From Comamonadaceae bacterium (GTDB taxonomy: Bacteria > Pseudomonadota > Gammaproteobacteria > Burkholderiales > Burkholderiaceae_C): DNA of 64,000 nucleotides. Under the pieces are notes generated by a model that saw only the letters and a program-made list of their open reading frames with translations, ran no database searches and had not been told where the DNA came from. The stretch covers positions 1 to 64,000 of the forward strand of contig CANFOQ010000005.1 in the NCBI GenBank assembly GCA_947448745.1, in the 5' to 3' direction. A program made the position numbers and the translations under genes. Below are positions 53,697-64,000 of the stretch, piece after piece. Positions within the stretch are counted from its first letter, which is position 1. Every line of letters begins with the position of its first letter.

Positions 53697-54084
53697 GCTG
53701 CTCGCGCCAATAGTGGTCTTCCAGCTCAAACCAGGTGGTTTTTAGAAACCGCACCCAAGCCAACTCGTCGTTCACCACCAACACTTGGCCTTCTTCAGCC
53801 ACCAAGGCACGCATGGCCAAGCGGGCATGGGAGGTGTCAATCAAATCAACTTGCGACTCTTCAACATTCAACAAATTCTTCAATTCATGTCGAAGAAGCT
53901 CTGTTTGTGCCAATTTTTCCATCAAACCCAAGGCTTCACGCCACTGAACCGCAATATCCCAGTCACTTTGAGCGTGTGCTTGGCCAGTGCGCTGGCTGCC
54001 CACCAACACCGCGAACGCAACGCCAGGGTGCAGCTGCAAGGCCTGTTCCAGCTGCTGAATTTTGGTGACGGCCAGTTCAGTCAT
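53686..54084 (-). CDS. MntA-like nucleotidyltransferase, middle module
   Basis: A 132-residue protein of the MntA type: FAVLVGSQRTGQAHAQSDWD gives G-S-x10-D-x-D (Gly29, Ser30, Asp41, Asp43). The C-terminal half has VDLIDTSHARLAMRALVAEE, as in the MntA AMP-transferases that repeatedly AMPylate HepT. No full HEPN gene follows it; instead there is a 29-residue ORF. It is not closely related to the other two MNT proteins of the array. Confidence 0.78.
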   Translation of the reverse strand: MTELAVTKIQQLEQALQLHPGVAFAVLVGSQRTGQAHAQSDWDIAVQWREALGLMEKLAQTELLRHELKNLLNVEESQVDLIDTSHARLAMRALVAEEGQVLVVNDELAWVRFLKTTWFELEDHYWREQHAA

Positions 54085-54126
54085 GAAAAAACGTAGTTGT
54101 TTGGTGCATTGGCAAAGAGAACTTCT

Positions 54127-54678
54127 TCATTTATTTACCGCCGAAGATTCGCTGGCAATCTGTGTGAACTCAACACTGAAATCTGTGCTTTGCGGGCTGA
54201 TCTTCAACACATCTTGGGCATAGCGCACAAACCGAAATGCGGTTTGGTTCAGCATGGCGAACTGCGCTTGCAAGGCATTGAAATGGTCTGCAACCAGTTG
54301 GTAATCGGTCTCGTAATCGTGGGCGGCCAAATTCCTGGCCGCCCTGGCCACCTGCCAGGTCTCAATGGACTGCACAACGCCATTTTTCTCAAAAATTGCA
54401 AGTACTTTGATAAAACTGTCAGCCTGTTCGCCAGACAACACCAAGCTGTGCCGCATGGCCGCGCCCAAGGTGTCTTGAAGCTTGGCAAAGCGCTCATTGA
54501 TGGCGGCCAATGCTTCAAACAAATGTTTGTCCTTTTTATGCTCGGCCAGATACCCGCCTTGCAATGGCCATTGCAGGTCTTGGCTGGATGCATTCAAAAA
54601 ATACACACAGCGCTGAATCGCCTCCAGCAACCCCGCTAAGTGGTTTTTTTCAATCTCTAGTGGCGTGATGTGGTTCAT
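54127..54678 (-). CDS. HEPN-domain protein, HepT-like, first module
   Basis: A 183-residue all-helical protein with the HEPN RNase motif R-x4-H-x-Y intact in RNLAAHDYETDY (Arg115, His120, Tyr122). The ATG overlaps the upstream MNT stop (ATGA), the usual arrangement of an antitoxin-toxin pair. It is longer than, and only distantly similar to, the third-module HEPN protein, so the modules did not arise by whole duplication. Confidence 0.8.
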   Translation of the reverse strand: MNHITPLEIEKNHLAGLLEAIQRCVYFLNASSQDLQWPLQGGYLAEHKKDKHLFEALAAINERFAKLQDTLGAAMRHSLVLSGEQADSFIKVLAIFEKNGVVQSIETWQVARAARNLAAHDYETDYQLVADHFNALQAQFAMLNQTAFRFVRYAQDVLKISPQSTDFSVEFTQIASESSAVNK

Positions 54679-54992
54679 CCAAGCTCCTTGCTTGGCTCTT
54701 GACGCAGCAAAACAGCCTTCTTTCGCGCAATGGCTTCAAAGGTGCTGGGCTCGCCGCCAATGGCCGCCGCCAGCACATCCACCGGCAATGCCAAGGCCGT
54801 TTCAAGTTGGTACTTGATGCGGGCTTTATCCATGACGCTGGCCTTGGGCACGGACTCGATCAACAAATCAATATCGCCACCCCGACGGTCATCGTCCAGC
54901 CGCGAGCCATAAAGCCACACCCTCGCACCCTCCCCCAACACCGCTTGGGCGGTGCTGTTGATGGTGTTGATTTGGGTGGGGGTGAGGCGCAT
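54675..54992 (-). CDS. MNT-type minimal nucleotidyltransferase antitoxin, first module
   Basis: A 105-residue minimal nucleotidyltransferase: VWLYGSRLDDDRRGGDIDLL carries G-S-x9-D-x-D. It starts only two bases after the stop of the MarR-type regulator, so the regulator and antitoxin share a transcript. The first 75 bases are almost identical to the third-module MNT gene. Confidence 0.82.
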   Translation of the reverse strand: MRLTPTQINTINSTAQAVLGEGARVWLYGSRLDDDRRGGDIDLLIESVPKASVMDKARIKYQLETALALPVDVLAAAIGGEPSTFEAIARKKAVLLRQEPSKELG

Positions 54993-54994
54993 CT

Positions 54995-55366
54995 TTAAAC
55001 CTCAGCAGCCTTGGCCTCAGGCTGTGCAGACGTCTGCACTTCAGCCTGCAAGCCATCAATTTCCGCCTTCAGCGCGTCGTATTCGCTCAGCTTGCGCTTT
55101 AAAAAGCGGCTGGTCAGTGCCAACTTCTCGGCAATGCCCTGCGGCGTCAGCACATAGATATAGCCAAACTTGTTCTTGGACTGGCTGAAGTTGTGCACCT
55201 TGACCCAGCCCTTGTCGATCAGCGCTTTCAGGCAGTAGTTCAGGCCGCTGGTGCTCAAACCCAAGCTTTGCGCGATTTCGCGCTGCGTCATGTCGGGGTT
55301 GTCTTGCAGCAAGCGCAACACCCGAAAGTAGGTGTCTTCTTGCAGCTGAGAGCGGCGGCTGGTCAT
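54995..55366 (-). CDS. EPS-associated MarR-family transcriptional regulator
   Basis: A 123-residue winged-helix protein starting MTSRRSQLQEDTYFRVLRLL. The DNA-binding region (DMTQREIAQSLGLSTSGLNY, GWVKVHNFSQSKNKFGYIYV) and the C-terminal coiled coil (LKRKLSEYDALKAEIDGLQAE) match the small MarR-type regulators that precede exopolysaccharide gene clusters in many betaproteobacteria. It heads the minus-strand operon running through the MNT-HEPN modules into manC, and probably controls it. Confidence 0.85.
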   Translation of the reverse strand: MTSRRSQLQEDTYFRVLRLLQDNPDMTQREIAQSLGLSTSGLNYCLKALIDKGWVKVHNFSQSKNKFGYIYVLTPQGIAEKLALTSRFLKRKLSEYDALKAEIDGLQAEVQTSAQPEAKAAEV

Positions 55367-55778
55367 GGGGAGGGGTTTGAGAACGCTACCGCCGTGCCGT
55401 GTCATTCACTGACAAGCACGGGGGGATTTCGCTTTGTGCGAATTCGAATCATTGTAGGAAGTTAATCAACTTTTTGATATCTTCGGAAAAATAATTTTGC
55501 TCATTATGAGAATTTCTATGAACGCAGATCTTGGGGGGAAAGCGCAAGATGTGCTGCTGGGTAGCCTTGGCCAATCAACAACAACGGCTCTATTTCAGGA
55601 AATCAATGGAGAACTGATAAGGAACTGAAGAGTGAACTTGTACGAAAACGCCAGTTCGCCAAGCTGTAGCGCCCCTTCATCTAGGCGAATTTATAGCTCT
55701 AAAGTGACAAAAATCGCTAGGTACTTGACAATACTCATCGGAAGATTACACTTAGTGCAACTTTTCGACGAATATTTG
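55367..55778. promoter_or_regulatory. 412-bp divergent region between the EPS regulator and abiE
   Basis: AT-rich between about 55440 and 55520, where the promoter of the polysaccharide operon is expected. On the plus strand a 36-codon frame at 55518-55628 begins MNADLGGKAQDVLLGSLGQS; it lacks a clear ribosome site and I recognise no family, so it may be chance or a gene relic. GTGCAACTTTTCGACGAATA just before 55779 is the likely start region of abiEi. No other structure is evident. Confidence 0.35.
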
Positions 55779-56327
55779 ATGAAACCTATTCGGCAACTGA
55801 TAGACACCATCAGCCAGCTGGCCAGCCCGCAGGCTTGTCTGTTCACGCCTTCGGATTTGCGTGCAATCCTTCCCAGACACTCGGAAACAGCATTCAAAAC
55901 ACTACTGAGTCGGGCAGTCAGCGAGGGGTACCTCACCAGGCTGTGCCGTGGCTTGTATTTGTACGAAAAAGCGAATCCAGATCGTGGATTGATCCTGCCT
56001 CATGCCGCCGTCAAATTGCGCCCTCTTGGGCTGAACTACCTGAGTCTCGAAACCGTCCTAAGTGACGCTGGCGTGATTTCTCAAATTCCAATGAACCGCA
56101 TCATGGTCATGTCTTCGGGGCGTTCTGGTGTCATTGACTGCGGTCGATGGGGAAGCATTGAGTTTGTCAAAACACGACAACGACCGCAGGATCTGGTTGG
56201 CAGTATCGAATACGACCCCAGAACTTGGCTCTGGCGCGCTAACGTTGCACAAGCGCTCAGAGATATGCGAGCCACACATCGAAGTCTTGACCTGATTGAA
56301 TGGAAAGTAGCCCATGAGTTTGTTTGA
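55779..56327 (+). CDS. abiEi: AbiEi-family type IV antitoxin
   Basis: A 182-residue protein starting MKPIRQLIDTISQLASPQAC at the ATG at 55779 (the frame is open further up but without family sequence). N-terminal winged helix (FTPSDLRAILPRHSETAFKT, LSRAVSEGYLTRLCRGLYLY), then the AbiEi core with LNYLSLETVLSDAGVISQIP. AbiEi represses the operon and antagonises AbiEii without direct contact. It overlaps the toxin gene by 14 bases. Confidence 0.88.
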   Translation: MKPIRQLIDTISQLASPQACLFTPSDLRAILPRHSETAFKTLLSRAVSEGYLTRLCRGLYLYEKANPDRGLILPHAAVKLRPLGLNYLSLETVLSDAGVISQIPMNRIMVMSSGRSGVIDCGRWGSIEFVKTRQRPQDLVGSIEYDPRTWLWRANVAQALRDMRATHRSLDLIEWKVAHEFV

Positions 56328-57210
56328 TGCACTGGTTGATGAAGCACTCAACAACAAGCAAGAGGTTGCCCGTTTGCGAGTTGTCGTGGAGAAGGAACTT
56401 CTTCACCACGATATCTTGCGAGTGCTAAGCGGTGCAGGCCTTCTCACGCAACTGACATTCATTGGCGGAACTTGCCTGCGTGCTTGCTATGGGTCGAATC
56501 GATTGAGTGAAGATTTGGACTTCACAGGTGGATCCGATTTCACCCGAGACCAACTGGCAGCAATGAGCAACATCCTGATTGAGAGCCTCAAGGCCAAGTA
56601 TGGGTTGGAGATCAACGTGACCGACCCCGTGCGCGAAGAAGGCAACGTCAGCACGTGGAAACTCAAAGTTCAGACAAGGCCTGGGCTCAAAGACATCCCT
56701 GCTCAACGCATCAATATCGATGTGTGTGCCATACCAAGCTATCAACCTCGTCCGATGGCGTTACTCAATCCTTATGGGGTTGAAATGGGCACCAGCGGAT
56801 TGATTCTGCAGGCTCAATCACGCGAAGAGATCTTTGCGGACAAATTAGTCGCGTTTGCGTTGCGCCCAAACAGACTCAAAAACCGCGATTTATGGGATAT
56901 TGCTTGGCTGCATCAACAACAAATCAAACCTGCTCTGGATCTGATTAAAAACAAGCTCAACGACCATCACGCGCAAACTGATGTTTACTTGAATGCTTTT
57001 GCCCAACGCTCTGCATCCTTAAACAAGGATTTAGAAATAGCAAAAGAGTTTCGCAAAGAGATGGCTCGTTTTCTTCCCAACGAGACGGTGAAGGAAACTG
57101 TGAATTCTGAAAAATTCTGGGAGTACTTGAGCAACTTGCTGGAAAGTTATCACCAGCAATTGATGAAGACACTAGAAGGAAAAGACAAGTCGCCTGAATT
57201 CAAAATGTAA
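56314..57210 (+). CDS. abiEii: AbiEii-family nucleotidyltransferase toxin
   Basis: A 298-residue nucleotidyltransferase: LTFIGGTCLRACYGSNRLSE followed by DLDFTGG gives the G-G-x-x-L-x11-S-E-D-L-D-F-T active site. SREEIFADKLVAFALRPNRL and KNRDLWDIAWL are the further family motifs (E-I-x-x-D-K, R-D-x-x-D). AbiEii modifies tRNA acceptor ends and gives abortive phage resistance. The protein looks complete. Downstream is the tmRNA terminator. Confidence 0.9.
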   Translation: MSLFDALVDEALNNKQEVARLRVVVEKELLHHDILRVLSGAGLLTQLTFIGGTCLRACYGSNRLSEDLDFTGGSDFTRDQLAAMSNILIESLKAKYGLEINVTDPVREEGNVSTWKLKVQTRPGLKDIPAQRINIDVCAIPSYQPRPMALLNPYGVEMGTSGLILQAQSREEIFADKLVAFALRPNRLKNRDLWDIAWLHQQQIKPALDLIKNKLNDHHAQTDVYLNAFAQRSASLNKDLEIAKEFRKEMARFLPNETVKETVNSEKFWEYLSNLLESYHQQLMKTLEGKDKSPEFKM

Positions 57211-57271
57211 TCAACACGATCCGAAGCATCCAGGCAACCCGCGTCAACACGAGGTAGCAGGCAAAAAAAAT

Positions 57272-57289
57272 CCAACCCCGAAGGGTTGG
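57272..57289 (-). terminator. intrinsic terminator of the tmRNA gene (bidirectional)
   Basis: CCAACCC-CGAA-GGGTTGG stem-loop, seven perfect pairs. On the minus strand it is followed by ATTTTTTTT, ending ssrA. On the plus strand TTTTTCCTTT follows, so it can also end the abiE transcript. Confidence 0.88.
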
Positions 57290-57301
57290 TTTTTCCTTTA
57301 T

Positions 57302-57679
57302 TGGTGGAGCTGGGGGGATTTGAACCCCCGTCCACAAGCCTTTTTCGGACAGTTCTACATGTGTAGTCGTCTGTTTTGTTTTCTCATTTGAAGTGCCGCG
57401 CAGCGACACGCTGCACCCCAAACCAGCACCCTATTTTCTCGCTCCTCACCAAGGTACCCGATGAGAAGCCAGCCGATATGAATTACCTTGCAGCCTGGAC
57501 GGTCTTGCGACCACCCTTGCCCAGCCTATTGGCCAACTGTTGCAAGGCTCGCGGGTTTAAGCCGCGAGTGCGAAACGTTCGTCGTTTGCAGTTAGTTTTT
57601 TTCTGCGGATTTACGAGGTGACAGAACCTCGACATGCCCTGCGCCGCGTCCGAACCCATGTCGAAACCAATGCAGCCCC
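57302..57679 (-). ncRNA. ssrA: transfer-messenger RNA
   Basis: The 378-nt minus-strand transcript starts GGGGCTGCATTGGTTTCGAC and ends with the tRNA-like half (GTGGACGGGGGTTCAAATCC, then CCCCCAGCTCCACCA), CCA encoded. The 5' GGGGCTG pairs with the 3' CAGCTCC region. The tag frame at 57557-57589 encodes ANDERFALAA then TAA. It rescues stalled ribosomes and tags the nascent chain for proteolysis. Confidence 0.98.
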
Positions 57680-57750
57680 AGAGCGCCGATTCTACGCGCC
57701 TGGGTTCAAACACCCTAGACCCCTGAAGCAAGGCCCTTCGCTGGAAAACC

Positions 57751-58401
57751 TCAAGGCAACAGCGCCAGCAGCGCCAATGGGCTTTGGATGATGTGGTCCG
57801 CGCCCCACTGACGCACCTCCTCTTGCGCACCCAAGTAGCCGTAGTGCGCGGCCACGGTGGGCATGCCCGCAGCCTTGCCCGCCACGATGTCGCGCTCGTC
57901 GTCGCCCACATACCAACACGCTTCGGGTGGCAAACCCATGATCCGCGCGGCCTCCAACAGGGGTGCGGGATGCGGCTTGGGCTGCGGCATGGTGTCGCCA
58001 CTGACCACCGCTTGGGCGGTGTTGAACAGCGGCATTTGGCGGGTCAGGGGAATGGTGAAGCGTTGGTGTTTGTTGGTCACCACGCCCCAGCGCAGGCCGC
58101 GTTGTTGCAGCGCGTCCAGCATCTCGGGCACGCCCTCAAAGATGGTGGTGCGCACGGTCATGGCCTGCTCGTAATTGTTCAAAAACTCTTCGCGAAAGGC
58201 TTCATAGTCGGCGTGGTCGGGGTTCAGGCCAAACGCCACTTCCAGCATGCCCCGCGCACCGGCGCCAGCCATCGGGCGGTACAGCTTGTAGTCCAGCGAG
58301 GGCAAGCCGCGGTCTTGGCGCATTTTGTCGGCGGCGGCACCCAAGTCGGGGGCGCTGTCAATCAGCGTGCCGTCGAGGTCAAACAGAATGGCTTTAACCA
58401 C
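57751..58401 (-). CDS. gph: phosphoglycolate phosphatase (HAD family)
   Basis: A 216-residue HAD hydrolase: motif [18 protein letters not shown], motif [10 protein letters not shown], motif [19 protein letters not shown]. The helical cap lies between residues 17 and 80. It dephosphorylates 2-phosphoglycolate. Its start overlaps the end of ubiG by eight bases, the usual ubiG-gph pairing of this group. Confidence 0.93.
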   Translation of the reverse strand: MVKAILFDLDGTLIDSAPDLGAAADKMRQDRGLPSLDYKLYRPMAGAGARGMLEVAFGLNPDHADYEAFREEFLNNYEQAMTVRTTIFEGVPEMLDALQQRGLRWGVVTNKHQRFTIPLTRQMPLFNTAQAVVSGDTMPQPKPHPAPLLEAARIMGLPPEACWYVGDDERDIVAGKAAGMPTVAAHYGYLGAQEEVRQWGADHIIQSPLALLALLP

Positions 58402-59095
58402 GTTGAGTGCCCATCATGTAATTCACACTGGTATTGCCATCCAGCCAATAACGCCGCGTGATCGGGTTGTATTGCAGGCCTTTGCTGGCTTGCAGGTTCA
58501 AGCCCGCATCGCGGCAATGGTTGGCCAGCTCGCTGGGTTTGATGAACTTGGCAAATTCATGCGTGCCTTTGGGCAGCAAATTCAACACGTATTCCGCGCC
58601 CACGATGGCGAACAAAAACGACTTGGGGTTGCGGTTCAGCGTGGAGAAAAACACCCAGCCGCCGGGCTTGACCAAGGTGGCGCAGGCCTGCACGATGGAC
58701 GCCGGGTCGGGCACGTGCTCCAGCATTTCCATGCAGGTCACCACGTCAAAACTGCCCGGTTTTTCGGCGGCCAAAGCCTCGGCGCTCACCTCGCGGTAGC
58801 TCACGTTCGGGGTTTGGGTTTCCAGCGCGTGCAGTTGCGCCACTTTCAAAGACTTGGTCGCCAAGTCGATGCCAGTCACCTGCGCACCGGCACGCGCCAT
58901 GGCGTCGCTCAGGATGCCGCCACCGCAGCCCACGTCCAGCACGTGTTGGCCTTTCAAGGGCACAAAACCTTGAATCCAGTCCAAGCGCATCGGGTTGATT
59001 TGGTGCAGCGGGCGGAACTCGCTGTTGGTGTCCCACCAGCGGTGCGCCAGTTCGGAGAATTTCGCCAGTTCGGCGGGGTCGACGTTGGTGTTCAT
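58394..59095 (-). CDS. ubiG: 3-demethylubiquinone / 2-polyprenyl-6-hydroxyphenol O-methyltransferase
   Basis: A 233-residue SAM methyltransferase starting [20 protein letters not shown] at the ATG at 59095. Motifs: [57 protein letters not shown], and the UbiG-specific [20 protein letters not shown]. It carries out both O-methylations of ubiquinone synthesis. Downstream of ompA and coupled to gph. Confidence 0.96.
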   Translation of the reverse strand: MNTNVDPAELAKFSELAHRWWDTNSEFRPLHQINPMRLDWIQGFVPLKGQHVLDVGCGGGILSDAMARAGAQVTGIDLATKSLKVAQLHALETQTPNVSYREVSAEALAAEKPGSFDVVTCMEMLEHVPDPASIVQACATLVKPGGWVFFSTLNRNPKSFLFAIVGAEYVLNLLPKGTHEFAKFIKPSELANHCRDAGLNLQASKGLQYNPITRRYWLDGNTSVNYMMGTQRG

Positions 59096-59170
59096 GGCGG
59101 CATTGTCGGTCAATCGGCCTTGGTGCAGAGCCCCAGATCCCTCTGGGGTAAAAGACGCGCCCATAAAAAA

Positions 59171-59186
59171 CCCCGCCGAGGCGGGG
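59171..59186 (-). terminator. intrinsic terminator of ompA
   Basis: CCCCGCC-GA-GGCGGGG stem-loop, followed on the minus strand by TTTTTTATGG. It lies 23 bases past the ompA stop and separates it from ubiG. Confidence 0.9.
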
Positions 59187-59208
59187 TTTGAACAAGCTTT
59201 ACAGCTGA

Positions 59209-59874
59209 TCAGTTTTTGCGTGAACCCACCACTTCGATTTCAACGCGGCGGTTTTTAGCGCGACCTTCTTTGGTCTTGTTGTCAGCCACAGGCTGCTTCT
59301 CGCCTTTGCCTTCGGTGTACACGCGGGATTTGTCAACACCTTTGCTGACCAAGTAGGCTTTCACAGCTTGTGAACGGCGCATGGACAGTTTTTGGTTGTA
59401 GTCGTCAGAACCGACGGCGTCGGTGTGACCAACCGCGATGATGACTTCCAAGTTGATGGCTTTGATTTTGTCGGTCAGGTCGTCCAACTTGGCTTTGCCT
59501 TCAGGCTTCAACACTGATTTGTCGAAATCGAAGAAGGCGTCAGCAGCGTAAGTGACCTTGGTGGACACAGGGGCAGGCGCTGGTGCGGGCGGTGCTGGAG
59601 CGGGTGCAGGTGCAGGGGCTTCAGCTTTGGGGGCTGGTGCAGGCGCTGGAGCCGGGGCAGGTGCAGGAGCAGCTTTGGGCTCTTCGACGATGGCACCGTC
59701 ACAGCCAACGGCGGCAGTGGCGGGGGTCCAAGAGCTGTTGCGCCAGCATTCGCCGGGGGTGTTTTTCCAAACTTCACCGGATGCGTTCACCCAGTTGTTG
59801 ATTTCACCAGCGGTGGATACGGTGGCTGCGCCCAACAAGGACAAAGCGACTGCAAAGAGTTTGAGGTTTTTCAT
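59209..59874 (-). CDS. ompA: OmpA-family outer-membrane protein with Pro/Ala linker
   Basis: A 221-residue protein. Signal peptide [20 protein letters not shown] to STAG, a short N-terminal part with two Cys (GECWRNSSW and VGCDG), a repetitive Ala-Pro linker (residues 68-103), then the OmpA C-terminal peptidoglycan-binding domain: [40 protein letters not shown] and [13 protein letters not shown]. It lacks the eight-strand barrel of E. coli OmpA and is probably periplasmic or anchored by its short N-terminal part. Confidence 0.93.
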   Translation of the reverse strand: MKNLKLFAVALSLLGAATVSTAGEINNWVNASGEVWKNTPGECWRNSSWTPATAAVGCDGAIVEEPKAAPAPAPAPAPAPAPKAEAPAPAPAPAPPAPAPAPVSTKVTYAADAFFDFDKSVLKPEGKAKLDDLTDKIKAINLEVIIAVGHTDAVGSDDYNQKLSMRRSQAVKAYLVSKGVDKSRVYTEGKGEKQPVADNKTKEGRAKNRRVEIEVVGSRKN

Positions 59875-60044
59875 GAGATTCCTTCTTATATAAAGAACAG
59901 TGTCAAAGGCAAGTTTACAAAACTGGGCCAGGGAATGGTTTACCCCCTAGTACATTTTGATTATGGCACACGGAAATGACAAGCGTCCAACCATTTTCTA
60001 GGCCCTAAAATGCCAGGTTTTCCTGTCCTGATTGGACTGCCTCC

Positions 60045-62731
<2,687 letters not shown>

Positions 62732-62735
<4 letters not shown>

Positions 62736-63826
62736 CCGACGGCGTCAAGCCCACCCTGGCCGATCTGCGGGTGCAGATCGACCAACTCGACGGCCAACTG
62801 CTGCAACTGCTGAACCAGCGTGCCCATTTGGCCGAGGGCGTGGGCGACATCAAACGCGCCGAAGGCTCGCCGTTTTTCCGCCCCGACCGCGTGGCGCAGG
62901 TGCTGGAGAAAATCCAATCGCTCAACCCCGGCCCGCTGAAAAACCAGCACGTGGCCGCCATTTGGCGCGAAATCATGTCGGCCTGTTTGGCGCTGGAAGC
63001 GCCACAACGCGTGGCGGTGCTTGGCCCCGTGGGCACGTTTTGCGAGCAAGCAGCCATCGAGTTTTTTGGCTCTGCCGCCGAGCTGATTTACTGCAACAAC
63101 TTTGACGAGGTGTTCCAAGCCACCACAGCTGGCACCGCGCAATATGGCGTGGTGGGCGTGGAGAACTCCACCGAAGGTGCGGTGGCCCGCTCCCTCGATT
63201 TGTTCTTGCGCACACCGGTGCATGTGATTGGTGAGGTGAGTCTCTTGGTGCGCCACAACCTGTTGCGCCAGTCGCCGTCGCTCGAAGGCATCGAGGTGGT
63301 GTTGGCCCATCCGCAAGCGCTGGGCCAATGCCAAGAATGGCTGAACAAACACCTGCCGCACGCCGAACGCCGTGCCGTGGCCAGCAACGCCGAAGGCGCA
63401 CGTTTGGCCGCCACCAACCCAGCTTGGGCAGGCTTGGCCAGCGAACGCGCGGGCGCTGAATTTGGCTTGCATGTGGTGGCCCACGCCATCCAAGACGAGG
63501 CCTACAACCGCACCCGCTTTGCCATCATCAGCTTGCCGCAAACCATGGAAACGCCGCCTGCATCTGGCAAAGACTGCACCTCCTTGGTGGTGTCAGTCAC
63601 CAACAAACCCGGCGCGGTCCACGACCTGCTGATGCCGCTGAAAGCCAACGGCGTGTCCATGACCCGCTTCGAGTCGCGCCCCGCCAAATCAGGCCAGTGG
63701 GAGTACTACTTCTACATCGACCTCGACGGCCACATCAGCCAGCCGCATGTGGCCAAGGCGCTGCAAGAGCTGCAAAGCCTGTGCGCGTTTTACAAAGTGA
63801 TTGGCTCCTACCCGGTTGGCGCATGA
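62732..63826 (+). CDS. pheA: bifunctional chorismate mutase / prephenate dehydratase
   Basis: A 364-residue P-protein: AroQ-type chorismate mutase in residues 8-90 ([20 protein letters not shown]), prephenate dehydratase in 95-270 ([35 protein letters not shown], and the T-R-F site NRTRFAIIS), and a C-terminal ACT domain with [20 protein letters not shown] for phenylalanine feedback. It leads to phenylpyruvate. It is coupled to gyrA by ATGA and to the next gene by ATGA. Confidence 0.96.
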
Positions 63827-64000
63827 AATTCAAGCAACTCGGCTTGGTCGGCTGCGGCCTGATGGGCGCGTCCTTTGCGTTGGCGCTGCAAGACAAACAC
63901 TTGGTGGACAAGGTGGTGGGCTTCAGCCCTTCGCAGGCCACGCGCGACAAGGCTTTGCAACGCGGCGTCATTCACCAAGCCGCCCGCAGCGCCGCCGAAG
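63823..64000 (+). CDS. tyrA: prephenate dehydrogenase, N-terminal part (runs off window edge)
   Basis: The ATG at 63823 overlaps the pheA stop. The 59 codons in the window read [20 protein letters not shown] followed by ALQDKHLVDKVVGFSPSQ, a Rossmann nucleotide-binding start (G-x-G-x-x-G) of the TyrA family, which makes hydroxyphenylpyruvate for tyrosine. The catalytic part lies outside the window. Confidence 0.9.
   Translation, partial: MKFKQLGLVGCGLMGASFALALQDKHLVDKVVGFSPSQATRDKALQRGVIHQAARSAAE

Noticed and set aside
53522-54992. The 75-bp repeat as an attachment site
   Set aside because: Both copies are the coding starts of homologous MNT genes, and no integrase or excisionase is nearby.
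36070-55405. Calling the polysaccharide locus a mobile element
   Set aside because: No transposase, integrase, target duplication or tRNA junction is visible; composition alone supports transfer but not a defined element.

Overview
The window looks like chromosomal DNA of a betaproteobacterium, most likely a Comamonadaceae member (Limnohabitans/Rhodoferax-like). Supporting signs are the GC-rich housekeeping genes, an ompA-ubiG-gph-ssrA neighbourhood, a tmRNA tag reading ANDERFALAA, an EPS-associated MarR regulator next to a capsule/O-antigen cluster, and a gyrA-pheA-tyrA run. This placement rests on recognised families, not on a database search.

Layout. 1-8.3 kb: electron-transfer flavoprotein (etfB-etfA) with an acyl-CoA dehydrogenase, an MscS channel, an MltB-type transglycosylase, a malonyl-CoA synthetase-like ligase, a DUF2442 protein and lgt. 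This part and the ilvD/acsA junction carry dispersed repeats built on GGGGTCAGATTCCAATT plus an 87-bp hairpin module. 8.5-15 kb: a chaperone-usher fimbrial locus (three pilin-like subunits, a small Cys-containing secreted protein, chaperone, long usher). 15.2-26.6 kb: ilvD, cytochrome c, acsA, UPF0114 protein, class I fumarase, murI, a conserved hypothetical, a globin-like protein lacking the proximal His, tRNA-Leu, a RodZ-like protein and a hydrolase. 26.5-36 kb: hipBA, rsuA, galE, xdhC, then a nosR-apbE operon bracketed by a VapBC-type and a PemK-type toxin-antitoxin pair.

36-55.4 kb is a surface-polysaccharide locus, all on the minus strand. It has an initiating WecA/WbpL-like transferase with its epimerase, glycosyltransferases, Wzy, Wzx, methyltransferases, and a GDP-sugar pathway (manC, gmd, a second Gmd-like SDR and a C-methyltransferase). 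Its central part (about 37-50 kb) is strikingly AT-rich compared with its flanks, which suggests transfer. The proximal end is unusual: between the EPS-type MarR regulator and manC lie three MNT nucleotidyltransferase genes and two HEPN genes, joined by 1-4 nt overlaps or very short gaps, and the last HEPN gene overlaps the manC start. A divergent AbiEi/AbiEii pair lies on the other side.

57-64 kb returns to core genes: tmRNA, gph, ubiG, an OmpA-family porin, gyrA, pheA and the start of a tyrA-like prephenate dehydrogenase. No transposase, integrase, rRNA or CRISPR array was seen.

Most notable for follow-up: (1) the MNT-HEPN modules wired into the capsule operon; (2) the structured dispersed repeat that provides the stop codon and a shared DSN tail to three unrelated proteins; (3) the globin-fold protein with Pro where the haem-ligand His should be; (4) nosR-apbE without nosZ.
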